From Tenacibaculum sp. (lineage in GTDB: Bacteria; Bacteroidota; Bacteroidia; Flavobacteriales; Flavobacteriaceae): 64,000 nucleotides of DNA. The notes under the pieces were generated by a model. The model was not told the DNA's origin, did not search any database, and worked only from the letters and a program-made list of their open reading frames with translations. Where the stretch lies: positions 28,826 to 92,825 of the forward strand of contig JAHDDQ010000002.1 of the NCBI GenBank assembly GCA_020629275.1, given 5' to 3'. The translations under genes and the position numbers were made by a program. Positions 33,771 to 43,230 of the stretch are shown here, in pieces (within the stretch, counting starts at the first letter, position 1; each line of letters begins with the position of its first letter).

Positions 33771-34811
33771 CTAATCTTTTTTTTCGTTAAATAAATCTAC
33801 TTTCTTTAACCATTTTGTTTTTCTTTCGAAGAAGAAAATATCAATCAAAAGGAACAAAAAACCGATACCAACAAGCCATTGGAATTGATCTTTATAGTCA
33901 GAGAATTGTTTGGTTTCAAATTCACTCTTTTGAGCATTCGTTATTACCTTTTCTATAGCTTCAACAGGTACTTCAGTTTTGTTACCATCAATATAATCTC
34001 CGTTTGCAGCGTTAGCAATACCTAATAAAATATCTGGTTTACGCTGTGTAATTACGGTTTCTCCTTTTCTATCTTTTTTATAACCAATAAGTCCGCCATT
34101 TAACTGTATTGGAATAGGACCTCCTTTTTCGGTACCAACACCAATAGTATATACTTTCACACCTTCATTAGCTATGTTCTGAGCTATTTGTTTTGTTTCT
34201 TCTTGATGGTCTTCACCGTCAGAAATAATGATAAGAAATTTATTGGTCTGTTCTTCTTTATTATAATAAGATTTAGTCAAATTTAAAGCTTCATTTATAG
34301 CTGTTCCTTGACTAGAAACCATATCTGGATTCGCATTTTGCAAGAACATTTTAGCAGCAGCATGATCTGTTGTAATTGGTAATAAAGGGTAAGCATTACC
34401 CGCGTAAATTATAATACCAACTCTATCGCTTCCTAATTTATCAATGATTTTTGAAATGATTTGCTTTGATTTTTCTAATCTATTTGGTGCTATATCTTTA
34501 GCTAGCATGCTTTTAGAAACATCTAATGCGAATATTACGTCAACACCTTCTCTTTTTACAGTTTGAAGCTTTGTTCCCATTTTCGGATTAGCTAGGGAGA
34601 CGATTAAAAAAGACAGTCCAAAGATTAAAAACAAAAGCTTTAATACTGGCTTAAACGTAGATACATTAGGGGCTAGTTTTAATAACAATTCTTGGGTAAT
34701 GAATTTTTTTTGTATTCTTTTCTTCCACCATAAAACCAAAAGAAATATTACAACTAATACAGGTATAATTGCAAAAAAGTAAAAATATATTGGTTCTTCA
34801 AATTTGTACAT
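33771..34811 (-). CDS. batB: BatB: membrane von Willebrand factor A protein
   Basis: The 346-residue protein has two N-terminal membrane segments (about 8-28 and 56-75), a vWA domain with MIDAS motif DVSKSM (near 96) and TAINEAL (near 165), and a C-terminal membrane segment (about 310-330). It binds divalent metal and is anchored in the inner membrane with the vWA facing the periplasm in the family model. Adjacent paralogue of batA. Confidence 0.92.
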   Translation of the reverse strand: MYKFEEPIYFYFFAIIPVLVVIFLLVLWWKKRIQKKFITQELLLKLAPNVSTFKPVLKLLFLIFGLSFLIVSLANPKMGTKLQTVKREGVDVIFALDVSKSMLAKDIAPNRLEKSKQIISKIIDKLGSDRVGIIIYAGNAYPLLPITTDHAAAKMFLQNANPDMVSSQGTAINEALNLTKSYYNKEEQTNKFLIIISDGEDHQEETKQIAQNIANEGVKVYTIGVGTEKGGPIPIQLNGGLIGYKKDRKGETVITQRKPDILLGIANAANGDYIDGNKTEVPVEAIEKVITNAQKSEFETKQFSDYKDQFQWLVGIGFLFLLIDIFFFERKTKWLKKVDLFNEKKD

Positions 34812-34841
34812 AATCTGTTAAGCGGTATAAGTATTTATTCG

Positions 34842-35846
34842 TTATATAAAACTTTTAAATAATGTGTTTTTGAGTATAAATTCTAGTAATAAAAATATTC
34901 CAGCAAGGAATACCCAAAAGCGATATTTTTCAGTGTAATTATAATATTTAAATTCTTCTATTTTGGTTTTCTCAAGCTTATCTATTTCATCATAAATAGC
35001 TTTAAGTTTAGCGTTGTCGGTAGCCCTAAAATACTCTCCTTCTGTTTGAGTAGCTATAAATTGTAGGAGCTTTTCATCTATTTCGACTTGTTGATTACGG
35101 AATGATAATTTCCCTGTTCTTGGATCTTTCGCCCAAGGGAAAGGAGCCATACCATTGGTTCCTAATCCTATTGTATATACTTTAATTCCTAGTTCTTTAG
35201 CTAGTTCAGTTGCAGTTTTAGGATCTACAAAACCAGCATTATTTACACCATCTGTAAGTAAGATAATTACTTTACTTTTTGCTTTACTTTCTTTTAATCT
35301 ATTAACTGCAGAACCTAACCCCATTCCGATAGCAGTACCACCTTCTAGTTGTCCCCATTTAATTTCTGAAATCGTTCTTTTCACAATGGATTTATCACTA
35401 GTTATAGGAGTTTGAGTAAAGCTTTCTCCAGCATAAACAACAATACCTATACGATCGTTAGGTCTCCTGTTTACAAAATCTACAGCAACCCTTTTTAAGG
35501 CTTCAAGTCTATTAGGTTTTAAATCTTTGGCTAACATACTAGCAGAAACATCTATGGCCATAACAATATCAATACCTTTATTAGTTTTTGTTCGTTTGCT
35601 AACAGAAACATTTCTTGGTCTTGCTAGAGCAATTATAAGTGCTGTTAAAGCCAATAAACGAAAGATATTTAATAAAGGCTTTAGCCTAGAGAGTATAGAA
35701 ACACCAGTCTTAAAATTATTAAGATTTGGTATTGATAATTGCGTATGTTGTTTTTTACGACTCGAAAAGAACCAAAGTGCCAATAGTGGAACTAAAACTA
35801 ATAGCCATAAAAATTGCGGATTATGAAACTCGAAATTATTCAACAT
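34842..35846 (-). CDS. batA: BatA: membrane von Willebrand factor A protein
   Basis: The 334-residue protein has two N-terminal membrane segments (about 10-28 and 57-75), a vWA domain with MIDAS motif DVSASM (near 95-100) and GTAIGMG (near 165), and a membrane segment at about 310-330. It is about 30 bases upstream of batB and overlaps the preceding gene by 11 bases, showing tight co-translation in the Bat operon. Confidence 0.92.
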   Translation of the reverse strand: MLNNFEFHNPQFLWLLVLVPLLALWFFSSRKKQHTQLSIPNLNNFKTGVSILSRLKPLLNIFRLLALTALIIALARPRNVSVSKRTKTNKGIDIVMAIDVSASMLAKDLKPNRLEALKRVAVDFVNRRPNDRIGIVVYAGESFTQTPITSDKSIVKRTISEIKWGQLEGGTAIGMGLGSAVNRLKESKAKSKVIILLTDGVNNAGFVDPKTATELAKELGIKVYTIGLGTNGMAPFPWAKDPRTGKLSFRNQQVEIDEKLLQFIATQTEGEYFRATDNAKLKAIYDEIDKLEKTKIEEFKYYNYTEKYRFWVFLAGIFLLLEFILKNTLFKSFI

Positions 35847-36918
35847 GGGCTACAGGTGCTTTTAACGAGTTTAGTAAAGGAATTGCTTTAGTTAAAGAAA
35901 TGGATAACACAGCAATAACCACTAAAACCAATACGATAGTAATTATTTTGACGATAATAGAAGGCTTTTTAACTATAGGCTTCTCTACGATTATTACAGG
36001 CTTAACGATATTTGTATCAATTGCGCTCTCGGTAATATTTGGCTTTAATTGATCTATAATTGTTCTTGCAATATTTCTGTCACCTTCAATTTCGTGAGCA
36101 AGCGGTTTAGATTTTGCAAATTTCACTAAGTCAGCTTGCTGTAAAAGCTGATTTAAGTTGTTAATTGTATCTTTTTCTGTTAAAATAGAGTCAGAGTCTT
36201 TAAAATCAGATAATGTTTCTATTAAACCGTCACTAGTTGTTTCAAGCGCAGGCACATGAAGTTCTCGTTCAATATAATTTCGGAGAATATTTGTTAACTC
36301 ACTGTAATACTGTTTTACTTTGTTGTTCTGCCAAAGTAACTTCTCATCTAATAATTTGAAGCCTCTTATTGCTTCTTGATACGGAGTTAATAATTGTTCA
36401 CTTGTTTTAACTTCATCATCTTTAGTTTTCTTTAGGGCAAAATAGAGTACTGTTCCTACCACCAAAATAATTCCAAGTATCCAGAAGATAATATGTTTGT
36501 AATCATTAAATTGATACGGTTCCCCTTTTATTCCTTTTATAGGGAATTTTTTAATTTTAGTGGTATCTACAGCAACTGTAGTTACATTTATGAGCAAACT
36601 ATCGGTTAAATGGGCTTGGTTTTTTATAAAGATTTGTTGTTGTGGAATATAAAAAGCACCACTATCAAAACCAGTTAATATATATTTTTGAATAAGAGAG
36701 TTTTTGACGGTATCTAACTTTAAACTATCAATAACTTCCAATCCTTTTAATTCTAGTTTTGGAATAATAACGTTGTCTGTTTCCGTTACAGTAATACGAT
36801 ATTCAAACTGTTCACCTATACGAATAGCTGTTGTGTCAACTTTAACGTTAACAGGTGAAGATTGAGACATCGCCGCGACTGAATAAAAAAGAACTATATA
36901 AAATACTATTTTTCTCAA
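35836..36918 (-). CDS. Bat-operon membrane protein, DUF4381-like
   Basis: The 360-residue protein has a signal peptide, an Ig-like extracytoplasmic domain (about 20-125), a membrane segment (HIIFWILGIILVVGTVLYFAL, about 138-158), a cytoplasmic helical domain (about 170-290) and a second membrane segment near 327-347. It sits between the DUF58 and batA genes and overlaps batA, where Bacteroidetes Bat operons usually carry such a protein. The precise role is not known. Confidence 0.75.
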   Translation of the reverse strand: MRKIVFYIVLFYSVAAMSQSSPVNVKVDTTAIRIGEQFEYRITVTETDNVIIPKLELKGLEVIDSLKLDTVKNSLIQKYILTGFDSGAFYIPQQQIFIKNQAHLTDSLLINVTTVAVDTTKIKKFPIKGIKGEPYQFNDYKHIIFWILGIILVVGTVLYFALKKTKDDEVKTSEQLLTPYQEAIRGFKLLDEKLLWQNNKVKQYYSELTNILRNYIERELHVPALETTSDGLIETLSDFKDSDSILTEKDTINNLNQLLQQADLVKFAKSKPLAHEIEGDRNIARTIIDQLKPNITESAIDTNIVKPVIIVEKPIVKKPSIIVKIITIVLVLVVIAVLSISLTKAIPLLNSLKAPVAHVE

Positions 36919-36919
36919 T

Positions 36920-37792
36920 TTATGCCTTGTTTTTAAAGTAACTTAATAACTTCTTTACATAACTTTCATCAACTCTAATATTAATTGTGCCTAAGCCACT
37001 TTTTTTAAATGAAGTTAAAAACTCTTCTTTTAATTTTAGTGCATTCGCTTTGTAAGACGTTCTAACAGATCTTGAACTTGTATTAATTAAACGTACCTGT
37101 TGAGTCTCACTATCGGTCATATGAACCATTCCTAAATTAGGAATTTCTTCGTCGAATTTATCATAAATTCGTATGCCTGTTAAATCATGTTTATTTCCTG
37201 CAATTTTTAAATTTTTCTTGTAGTTTTCATCAACAAAATCTGACAACATAAAAACGATTGCTTTTTTCTTCATAACACTTGATAAGAATTTTAAAGCCTC
37301 ATTAATATTAGTTTGCTTGCTTACAGGAGAAAACTCTATTAGTTCTCTTATTATTCTTAGAACATGACTTTTCCCTTTTTTAGGAGGAATATATAATTCT
37401 ATTTGATCGGAAAATAAAATCAGTCCAACTTTATCGTTGTTTTGTATTGCTGAAAAAGCTAAAGTTGCTGCTATTTCAGTAACTGTGTCTTTTTTAAATT
37501 GTGTTGAAGTTCCAAACAATTCTGAACCAGAAACATCAACCATCAACATCATAGTAAGTTCTCGCTCTTCTTCAAAAACTTTAATGTAAGGTTCGTTGTA
37601 ACGGGCGGTTACATTCCAATCTATGGCTCTAATATCATCTCCGTATTGATATTGGCGAACTTCAGAAAAAGTCATACCACGACCTTTGAAAGTAGAATGG
37701 TACTCTCCTCCAAAAATATGATTAGACAGTCGTTTTGTCTTTATTTCTATTTTACGAACTTTTTTTAGAAGTTCTTTAGTTGTAGAACTCAT
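36920..37792 (-). CDS. DUF58 domain protein of the Bat operon
   Basis: The 290-residue protein has the DUF58 signature GRGMTFSEVRQYQYGDDIRAIDWN (about 37-60, given as GRGMTFSEVRQY and GDDIRAIDWN) and a vWA-like core with DVSGSE in place of DxSxS (near 90-95). DUF58 proteins are constant partners of MoxR ATPases and Bat vWA proteins. It lacks membrane segments and is likely cytoplasmic. It overlaps the small gene upstream by 4 bases. Confidence 0.92.
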   Translation of the reverse strand: MSSTTKELLKKVRKIEIKTKRLSNHIFGGEYHSTFKGRGMTFSEVRQYQYGDDIRAIDWNVTARYNEPYIKVFEEERELTMMLMVDVSGSELFGTSTQFKKDTVTEIAATLAFSAIQNNDKVGLILFSDQIELYIPPKKGKSHVLRIIRELIEFSPVSKQTNINEALKFLSSVMKKKAIVFMLSDFVDENYKKNLKIAGNKHDLTGIRIYDKFDEEIPNLGMVHMTDSETQQVRLINTSSRSVRTSYKANALKLKEEFLTSFKKSGLGTINIRVDESYVKKLLSYFKNKA

Positions 37793-38148
37793 TGATTAGA
37801 ATTTTTTATACCAAACAGATTTTTTAAGATAAAAGTGATATTAATAGTTTTATCTATCGAATAATGATTGGGTATGTTTATAAGTTCTTGCTTTTTGAAA
37901 AACCAAAGTGTTTTGATCTTGTAATCCATAAGTTGCCTATTCGTTATGGAGTAAAAAAAGAGAAATAAAATACCTAAAGCTAATTCAAGTATAAATAACT
38001 CTTGGTGTTTAACTAGCCTTACCAATAAAAAGCAAGGAATTAAATAATAATATAAAAACATAGTAAACGCACTATGAATAAGGTGATTGTTTTTTGGTAT
38101 TTCCCTATTTATAGTAGCATTTACGTTTATGTTTTTTAATGTATTCAT
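37789..38148 (-). CDS. small membrane protein inside the Bat operon
   Basis: The 119-residue protein has hydrophobic segments at about 27-46 and 50-67 and no recognisable domain. Its stop overlaps the DUF58 start by 4 bases, so it is co-translated with it. It is not part of the standard Bat set and looks lineage-specific. Confidence 0.6.
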   Translation of the reverse strand: MNTLKNINVNATINREIPKNNHLIHSAFTMFLYYYLIPCFLLVRLVKHQELFILELALGILFLFFYSITNRQLMDYKIKTLWFFKKQELINIPNHYSIDKTINITFILKNLFGIKNSNQ

Positions 38149-38156
38149 TAATTATA

Positions 38157-38486
38157 TTAATTCAACCACTCAAGTGGTAAAGGTGGTAGCTCTATCGATT
38201 TATTTACAGATGAACTTTTAATGGCAAACAAAGGAGTCTCTTTAATAGAAAGATTCACATTATGCTTAGAGCCTATTTCTTGAATCACATTTTTCATGCT
38301 TTTCTGTTGGCATAATACAAGATAATTCATTTGGATATTCGCTTCGGTTTGTAAGTCGAAACAATCAACCAAATAAGCTGGTTTGTCGTCTTTGTATACA
38401 ACAGCTTCTGTACTTTTTTGTTTAGCCGTCTCTAAAATCTCCTTTTTTCCAGTCAGGGTTTTGTACGTTGTTAATTTAAATGTCAT
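38157..38486 (-). CDS. small protein of unknown function in the Bat operon
   Basis: Starting at MTFKLTTYKTL (38486; the ATG at 38495 is an alternative), the protein has 109 residues, is soluble and mixed alpha/beta by composition, with no signal peptide. No family recognised. It lies 8 bases before the small membrane gene and 72 bases after moxR in the direction of transcription, so it belongs to the same operon. Confidence 0.55.
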   Translation of the reverse strand: MTFKLTTYKTLTGKKEILETAKQKSTEAVVYKDDKPAYLVDCFDLQTEANIQMNYLVLCQQKSMKNVIQEIGSKHNVNLSIKETPLFAIKSSSVNKSIELPPLPLEWLN

Positions 38487-38557
38487 TACGAGCAAAATTT
38501 TTAGGGGTTATGTAATATTTTTTCTTTTTTTAGCGATTTAATTTTTAAAATATTGTT

Positions 38558-39547
38558 TTAAGGTACTTGAACTTCGTTAAGAATTGCGTTTATAATATCG
38601 ATAGATGTCATGTTTTCAGCTTCAGCCTCATAAGTTATACCTATCCTATGTCTTAATACATCATAAGTCATAGCACGAACGTCTTCCGGGATAACATAGC
38701 CTCTTCTTTTTATAAAGGCATAACATTTTGCTGCCTTTGCAAGAGCAATACTACCACGAGGAGAAGAACCAAAACTAATCAAAGGTTTTAGTTGAGATAG
38801 ATTATATTTTTCAGGATAACGAGTTGCAAAAATAATGTCTAGAATATATTTTTCAATCTTTTCATCCATATATACTTCATTAACAACTTCTCGAGCCTTA
38901 ATGATTTGATCTATTGAAATTACAGGGTTAACCTTGCCAAAACTATTATTCAGACTTTGTCTCATAATAATTTGCTCATCTTGCAATTTAGGATAGTCGA
39001 TTACAGTTTTAAGCATAAAACGGTCAACTTGAGCTTCTGGTAAAGGATACGTACCTTCTTGTTCAACAGGATTCTGAGTTGCCATTACTAAGAAAGGCTC
39101 GTCTAGTTTAAAAGTTTCGTCACCAATGGTAATTTGTCGTTCTTGCATTGCTTCTAGCAGTGCTGATTGAACTTTTGCAGGTGCACGGTTAATTTCATCT
39201 GCTAACACAAAGTTTGCAAATATTGGTCCTTTTTTAATAGAAAAATCATTTTCCTTAACATTGTAAATCATAGTACCTACAACATCTGCTGGAAGTAAAT
39301 CAGGAGTAAACTGAACTCTGCTGAAACTTCCCTGAACAGCTTTCGAAAGTGTATTAATAGCCAAGGTTTTTGCTAACCCTGGTACACCTTCAAGCAAAAT
39401 ATGGCCATTTCCTAAGAGACCAATTAAAAGGCGTTCAATCATTGTTTTCTGACCAACAATTACCTTGTTCATTTCATTTGTAAGTATATCTACAAAAGCG
39501 CTTTCTCTTTCTATTTTTTCATTAATGGCTCTTACATCCACATCCAT
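38558..39547 (-). CDS. MoxR-type AAA+ ATPase, first gene of the Bat operon
   Basis: The 329-residue protein has Walker A GVPGLAKT (near 54-61), Walker B LADEINRA (near 115-122), sensor 1 MATQNP (near 155) and the MoxR-specific EGTYPLPEAQVDRF segment. MoxR ATPases act as chaperones for vWA-protein partners; BatA, BatB and DUF58 encoded downstream are the expected partners. Length fits. A TAGCTTTG box lies about 35 bases upstream. Confidence 0.93.
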   Translation of the reverse strand: MDVDVRAINEKIERESAFVDILTNEMNKVIVGQKTMIERLLIGLLGNGHILLEGVPGLAKTLAINTLSKAVQGSFSRVQFTPDLLPADVVGTMIYNVKENDFSIKKGPIFANFVLADEINRAPAKVQSALLEAMQERQITIGDETFKLDEPFLVMATQNPVEQEGTYPLPEAQVDRFMLKTVIDYPKLQDEQIIMRQSLNNSFGKVNPVISIDQIIKAREVVNEVYMDEKIEKYILDIIFATRYPEKYNLSQLKPLISFGSSPRGSIALAKAAKCYAFIKRRGYVIPEDVRAMTYDVLRHRIGITYEAEAENMTSIDIINAILNEVQVP

Positions 39548-39579
39548 GTATATGATATTATAAGTTAAATTTCTTCAAA

Positions 39580-39587
39580 CAAAGCTA
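39580..39587 (-). promoter_or_regulatory. possible -7 box of the Bat operon
   Basis: On the minus strand this reads TAGCTTTG, a perfect TAnnTTTG box, 33 bases before the moxR start. No good -33 TTG is seen at the usual distance. Confidence 0.4.
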
Positions 39588-39638
39588 CAATAATAACACT
39601 TTTTTTGTTGTTAAAAGTAGGTTAAAGGTTGGCAATCA

Positions 39639-40406
39639 TTAAGATTGATATTCTTTTAAAATTAAAGAGGTGTTTTCATAAACGGCATAAGTGTAATATT
39701 GTATCCAATCGCCTAAATTTATGTATGTACTTTTAGTATTTAATGGAATGGTTAAAGGTAGATGTCGATGACCGAAAATAAAAAAGTCGTAATGTTTAGT
39801 TGCTAGTTTACGCTTACAATATTGCACTAACCATTCATTTTCTTCTCCCAAAAATTTTGCGTCTTCATCTCCAGAAATTAGTTTGTTTTTTACAGACATA
39901 TACTGTCCTAAAGAAACTCCTAAATCAGGATGAAGCCACCTAAATAACCATTTAAAAGGTTTGAAAGTAAACACTTTTTTCATTCGCTTGTACCCTTTGT
40001 CGTGAGGACCTAAACCATCACCATGGCCAATTAAAAAAAGACGATCATTAATTAAAAATTCTTTTGTAGTATGAAATACAGGAATGTTGAGTTCGGTTTC
40101 AAAATAATCATGCATCCATAAATCATGATTTCCAACGAAAAAATAAATAGGAATTCCACTATCTTTTATTTCAGCTAATTTCCCTAGCACCCTAACAAAT
40201 CCCTTAGGGACGACTGTTTTGTATTCAAACCAAAAATCGAATAAGTCGCCTAATAAAAATAGAGCACCAGCATCTTTCTTTATTTCGTTTAACCAACGAA
40301 CGAATTTCTGTTCGCGAGGAAAGCTTTGTGATCTTGTAGGTGCTCCTAGATGTTGATCGGAAGCAAAGTAAATTTTTTTATTTTCTGGAATATTGATTGA
40401 AATCAA
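39639..40406 (-). CDS. lpxH: UDP-2,3-diacylglucosamine diphosphatase (LpxH type)
   Basis: The 255-residue protein has the calcineurin-like metal motifs SDQHLG (near 17; D-x-H), GDLFDFW (near 53), GNHDLW (near 95), GHGDG (near 128) and FGHRHLP (near 225). Family length fits. It removes UMP from UDP-diacylglucosamine in lipid A synthesis at the membrane surface. It is divergent from tadA with about 90 bases between them. Confidence 0.9.
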   Translation of the reverse strand: MISINIPENKKIYFASDQHLGAPTRSQSFPREQKFVRWLNEIKKDAGALFLLGDLFDFWFEYKTVVPKGFVRVLGKLAEIKDSGIPIYFFVGNHDLWMHDYFETELNIPVFHTTKEFLINDRLFLIGHGDGLGPHDKGYKRMKKVFTFKPFKWLFRWLHPDLGVSLGQYMSVKNKLISGDEDAKFLGEENEWLVQYCKRKLATKHYDFFIFGHRHLPLTIPLNTKSTYINLGDWIQYYTYAVYENTSLILKEYQS

Positions 40407-40445
40407 ACTCTATTTTTTTGGTAAAAATAACTATTTTATTAAGAT

Positions 40446-40472
40446 TTGACGAAGACAATTTAGCTACTTTTG
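40446..40472 (+). promoter_or_regulatory. promoter of tadA
   Basis: TTG at 40446-40448 and TACTTTTG at 40465-40472 (a perfect TAnnTTTG) are separated by 16 bases, 22 bases before the tadA start. This is the clearest promoter seen in the window. Confidence 0.6.
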
Positions 40473-40493
40473 TTTTTGTAAAAAGGATTATTT

Positions 40494-40940
40494 ATGGAGC
40501 CGTTTACTGATGAATACTTTATGCGCAAGGCCTTACAAGAAGCAGAAATTGCTTTCGATAAGGGAGAAGTGCCTGTAGGAGCCGTTATTGTTTTGAAAGG
40601 AAGAATTATAGCTAGAGCCCATAATTTAACTGAACAATTGAATGATGTAACTGCACATGCTGAAATGCAAGCCTACACTTCAGCTGCAGACTTTTTAGGA
40701 GGTAAGTATTTAAAAGATTGTATTTTGTATGTAACATTGGAACCCTGTCAGATGTGCGCTGGAGCTAGTTACTGGACGCAAATAGGAAAGATTGTTTACG
40801 GAGCTAGTGAGCCTAAGTTAGGGTTTAGCGTTCTTAAAACAAAATTGCATCCAAAAACTAAAGTAAAAGGAGGAATTTTAGAAGAGGAGTGTAGTAAGTT
40901 ATTGAAGAAGTTTTTTATTGAAAAGCGGAATCTGAATTAG
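40494..40940 (+). CDS. tadA: tRNA-specific adenosine deaminase / nucleoside deaminase
   Basis: The 148-residue protein has the deaminase zinc site HAEMQAYTSA (H and catalytic E, near 55-58) and PCQMCAGA (two Cys, near 85-88). This matches TadA, which turns A34 of tRNA-Arg into inosine, though guanine deaminases share the fold. Its stop overlaps the ogt stop by 4 bases in convergent orientation. Confidence 0.88.
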   Translation: MEPFTDEYFMRKALQEAEIAFDKGEVPVGAVIVLKGRIIARAHNLTEQLNDVTAHAEMQAYTSAADFLGGKYLKDCILYVTLEPCQMCAGASYWTQIGKIVYGASEPKLGFSVLKTKLHPKTKVKGGILEEECSKLLKKFFIEKRNLN

Positions 40941-41419
40941 AATAATGTTTGTTGTTTAGTGCCACTTTCGTGTTCTAATAACCATTTTTTTCGCCATATT
41001 CCACCAGCATAACCTGTTAACGAACCATCAGAACCTATAATTCTGTGGCATGGTATAATAATAGATATCGGGTTCTTACCGTTAGCAGAAGCTACAGCTC
41101 TAATGGCTTTAACATCACCAAGTTTTTTAGATTGTTCCAAGTAGCTTCTTGTTTTGCCAAAAGGAACTTTTAGTAGTTCATTCCAAACACTTCTTTGAAA
41201 CTTGGTGCCTACAGGTTGCAATACTAATTCGAACGTTTTTCGTGCTCCTGAAAAGTATTCTTTGAGTTGTGTGATACACTTTTGTAGTGATAGAGGAATC
41301 TCTATACTGTCAACAATATTTTCATCTTTAAATAGAATTGAGGAAATACCATTATTATTTCCTGTAATTTCTAGAGTACCTAACGGAGAGTTATAATATG
41401 CTTTATCTAACTTAGACAT
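40937..41419 (-). CDS. ogt: methylated-DNA-protein cysteine methyltransferase
   Basis: The start at 41419 (MSKLDKAYYNSPLGTLEI) overlaps the tatD stop by 8 bases; the longer frame from 41479 adds 20 residues with no homology pattern. The 160-residue protein has the acceptor-cysteine motif PCHRIIGSDGSLTGYAGG (near 125-142) and the DNA-recognition helix GKTRSYLEQSKKLG. It removes alkyl groups from O6-guanine; the protein is used once. Co-transcribed with tatD. Confidence 0.92.
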   Translation of the reverse strand: MSKLDKAYYNSPLGTLEITGNNNGISSILFKDENIVDSIEIPLSLQKCITQLKEYFSGARKTFELVLQPVGTKFQRSVWNELLKVPFGKTRSYLEQSKKLGDVKAIRAVASANGKNPISIIIPCHRIIGSDGSLTGYAGGIWRKKWLLEHESGTKQQTLF

Positions 41420-42176
41420 TAAAAATATCTTTAGAGTTTTGAGTAGTAATTTCGGAAATTTCTTCAAAAGAAAGTCCATAAATATCTACCAATTTACCAA
41501 TAACTTGCGTTATGTAACTACTCTCGTTTCTTTTTCCTCTGTAAGGAGTTGGAGCTAGGTAAGGTGAATCAGTTTCTAAAACGATATGCTTAATGTCAAT
41601 CTCATTCAAGAATTTATCAATTTTTCCATTTTTGAATGTAGCAACACCCCCAATTCCAAGCTTCATATTATAAGCGATAGCTCGCTTAGCTTGTTTTAAA
41701 TCTCCTGTAAAACAATGAAATATACCAAATAAATCATCTCCTTTTTCATTTTCTAAAACTTCGAAAATTTCATCAAATGCATCTCTACAATGGATTACAA
41801 TTGGAAGCTTTTTTTCTTTAGCCCATTGAATCTGAGTTCTAAAAGCTTCTTGTTGTTGTTTTAAAAATGTTTTGTCCCAATATAAATCGATACCAATTTC
41901 ACCGATTGCATAAAAATTACGTTTGTTAATCCAGTTTTTAACATGAGCTAATTCCTCTTTATAATTTTCTTTTACCGATGTAGGATGTAATCCCATCATT
42001 AAAAATACATCATTAGGGTAGTTGTGCTCCAATGCTAACATGCTATCAGTGTATGAACTATCTATAGCAGGAATAAAAAAACGAGAAACACCAGCTTCCT
42101 TAGCTCTAGTTATCATTTCATTTCTGTCTTCATCAAATTGTTCAGCGTAAAGATGTGTATGCGTGTCTGTAATCAT
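41412..42176 (-). CDS. tatD: TatD family metal-dependent hydrolase
   Basis: The 254-residue protein begins with DTHTHLY (metal ligands), followed by GEIGIDLYWD (near 92-100), HCRDAFDEI (near 128), FHCFTGD (near 152) and ETDSPYLAP (near 200). The family includes 3'-5' DNases that act in DNA repair and in RNA or protein quality control. Cytoplasmic. First gene of the operon with ogt. Confidence 0.92.
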   Translation of the reverse strand: MITDTHTHLYAEQFDEDRNEMITRAKEAGVSRFFIPAIDSSYTDSMLALEHNYPNDVFLMMGLHPTSVKENYKEELAHVKNWINKRNFYAIGEIGIDLYWDKTFLKQQQEAFRTQIQWAKEKKLPIVIHCRDAFDEIFEVLENEKGDDLFGIFHCFTGDLKQAKRAIAYNMKLGIGGVATFKNGKIDKFLNEIDIKHIVLETDSPYLAPTPYRGKRNESSYITQVIGKLVDIYGLSFEEISEITTQNSKDIFNV

Positions 42177-42280
42177 ATTTTATAAAGTTTGTCATTAGAT
42201 GTGCACAGTAATCTTTTCGATAGATTATTCAGCTTTATTCCTAAATGACGTATTTTTGTTTCGGATGTAAAAGTAAAGAA

Positions 42281-42754
42281 ATGGGAAGTTTGAAAAAAGT
42301 ATTGCGAAAAAAGAAATACGTAAAAATTAAGCTTAAAAAAATTGTAACCAACCATTTGGAATTAACAGCAAAAATTAATGGAATAAAAGGTAGATTTATT
42401 CTTGATACAGGTGCTTCAAACTCATGTGTTGGGTTAGATATGAAAAGCTACTTTAATTTAATTTCTAAAGAGAGTGAGGTAAAAGCTGCGGGTGCTGGTG
42501 CTATTGATATGGAAACACAGCAATCTGAAAATAACAGTTTAAAAATAGGAGATTGGAAAACCAAAACATGTGACCTAGTGTTATTTGACCTGACGCACGT
42601 TAATATGGCCTTAAAGCAGCATAAAGCTAAAGAAGTACATGGAATTATAGGTGCAGATATTTTGGAAAGAGGCAAGGCTTTAATCGATTATGATAAGAAG
42701 CTTTTATTTTTAAGAAAAGAGAAGAAAAAGAAGTTGAAAAAAGTACCTTTTTAA
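42281..42754 (+). CDS. retropepsin-like aspartic protease
   Basis: Starting at 42281 (MGSLKKVLRKKK), the 157-residue protein has the flap and catalytic DTGAS motif (RFILDTGASNSCVGL, near 42-56) and the second strand VHGIIGADILERGKALIDYD (near 122-141) of single-domain retropepsin-like proteases; they act as dimers. It is lysine-rich at both ends, and no signal peptide is seen with this start. Target unknown. Confidence 0.85.
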   Translation: MGSLKKVLRKKKYVKIKLKKIVTNHLELTAKINGIKGRFILDTGASNSCVGLDMKSYFNLISKESEVKAAGAGAIDMETQQSENNSLKIGDWKTKTCDLVLFDLTHVNMALKQHKAKEVHGIIGADILERGKALIDYDKKLLFLRKEKKKKLKKVPF

Positions 42755-42974
42755 ATTTAGTGTTTGAATTTTTGTATGAATAAATAATTTTTTTTAGCTT
42801 TTTTCTTACTGTTTTAGCATCTTGTTTTTCTTGTCGCGTAAACTATAAATGCTAATATTCATGATTTTTGATTAGTCTTAGTTCTGTGTTTTTTAACAGC
42901 TAAGTTCTTTTTTAGCTGTAACATTTTTTTGAGATACACGTCGAACTAGTGTAATATCAATTAAACTAAACATC
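42755..42974. other. intergenic region, nothing recognised
   Basis: About 220 AT-rich bases separate two rightward genes. I see no stable hairpin with a T run and no clear TAnnTTTG box. Confidence 0.4.
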
Positions 42975-43190
42975 ATGAAATCATCAGCAAATAATTTAGT
43001 CTTAGAGAGAGGAATTTTAACTTCATCGTACAAACAAGAAATCAGAAGAAATATTCGTTCTATGAGAGCTCAATCATTATCAAAGATTAAAAGTAGTGTA
43101 AAAGGAGAGCGATCAAAGTTTATGAGTGAAACAGCGACAGCAATACGAGTCTCAATGTTTGTTGTAGTATTGTTATTAATTGTCTTTTAA
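42975..43190 (+). CDS. small basic protein with C-terminal membrane segment
   Basis: The 71-residue protein is basic in its first 50 residues (KQEIRRNIRSMRAQ, KIKSSVKGERSKF) and ends with a hydrophobic segment (VSMFVVVLLLIVF), so it may be tail-anchored. No family recognised. It is 40 bases before the next rightward gene. Confidence 0.5.
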   Translation: MKSSANNLVLERGILTSSYKQEIRRNIRSMRAQSLSKIKSSVKGERSKFMSETATAIRVSMFVVVLLLIVF

Positions 43191-43230
43191 CTTAAGTTTT
43201 GTGTACTTTAGTAAAGTAAAGTTTTACTAA

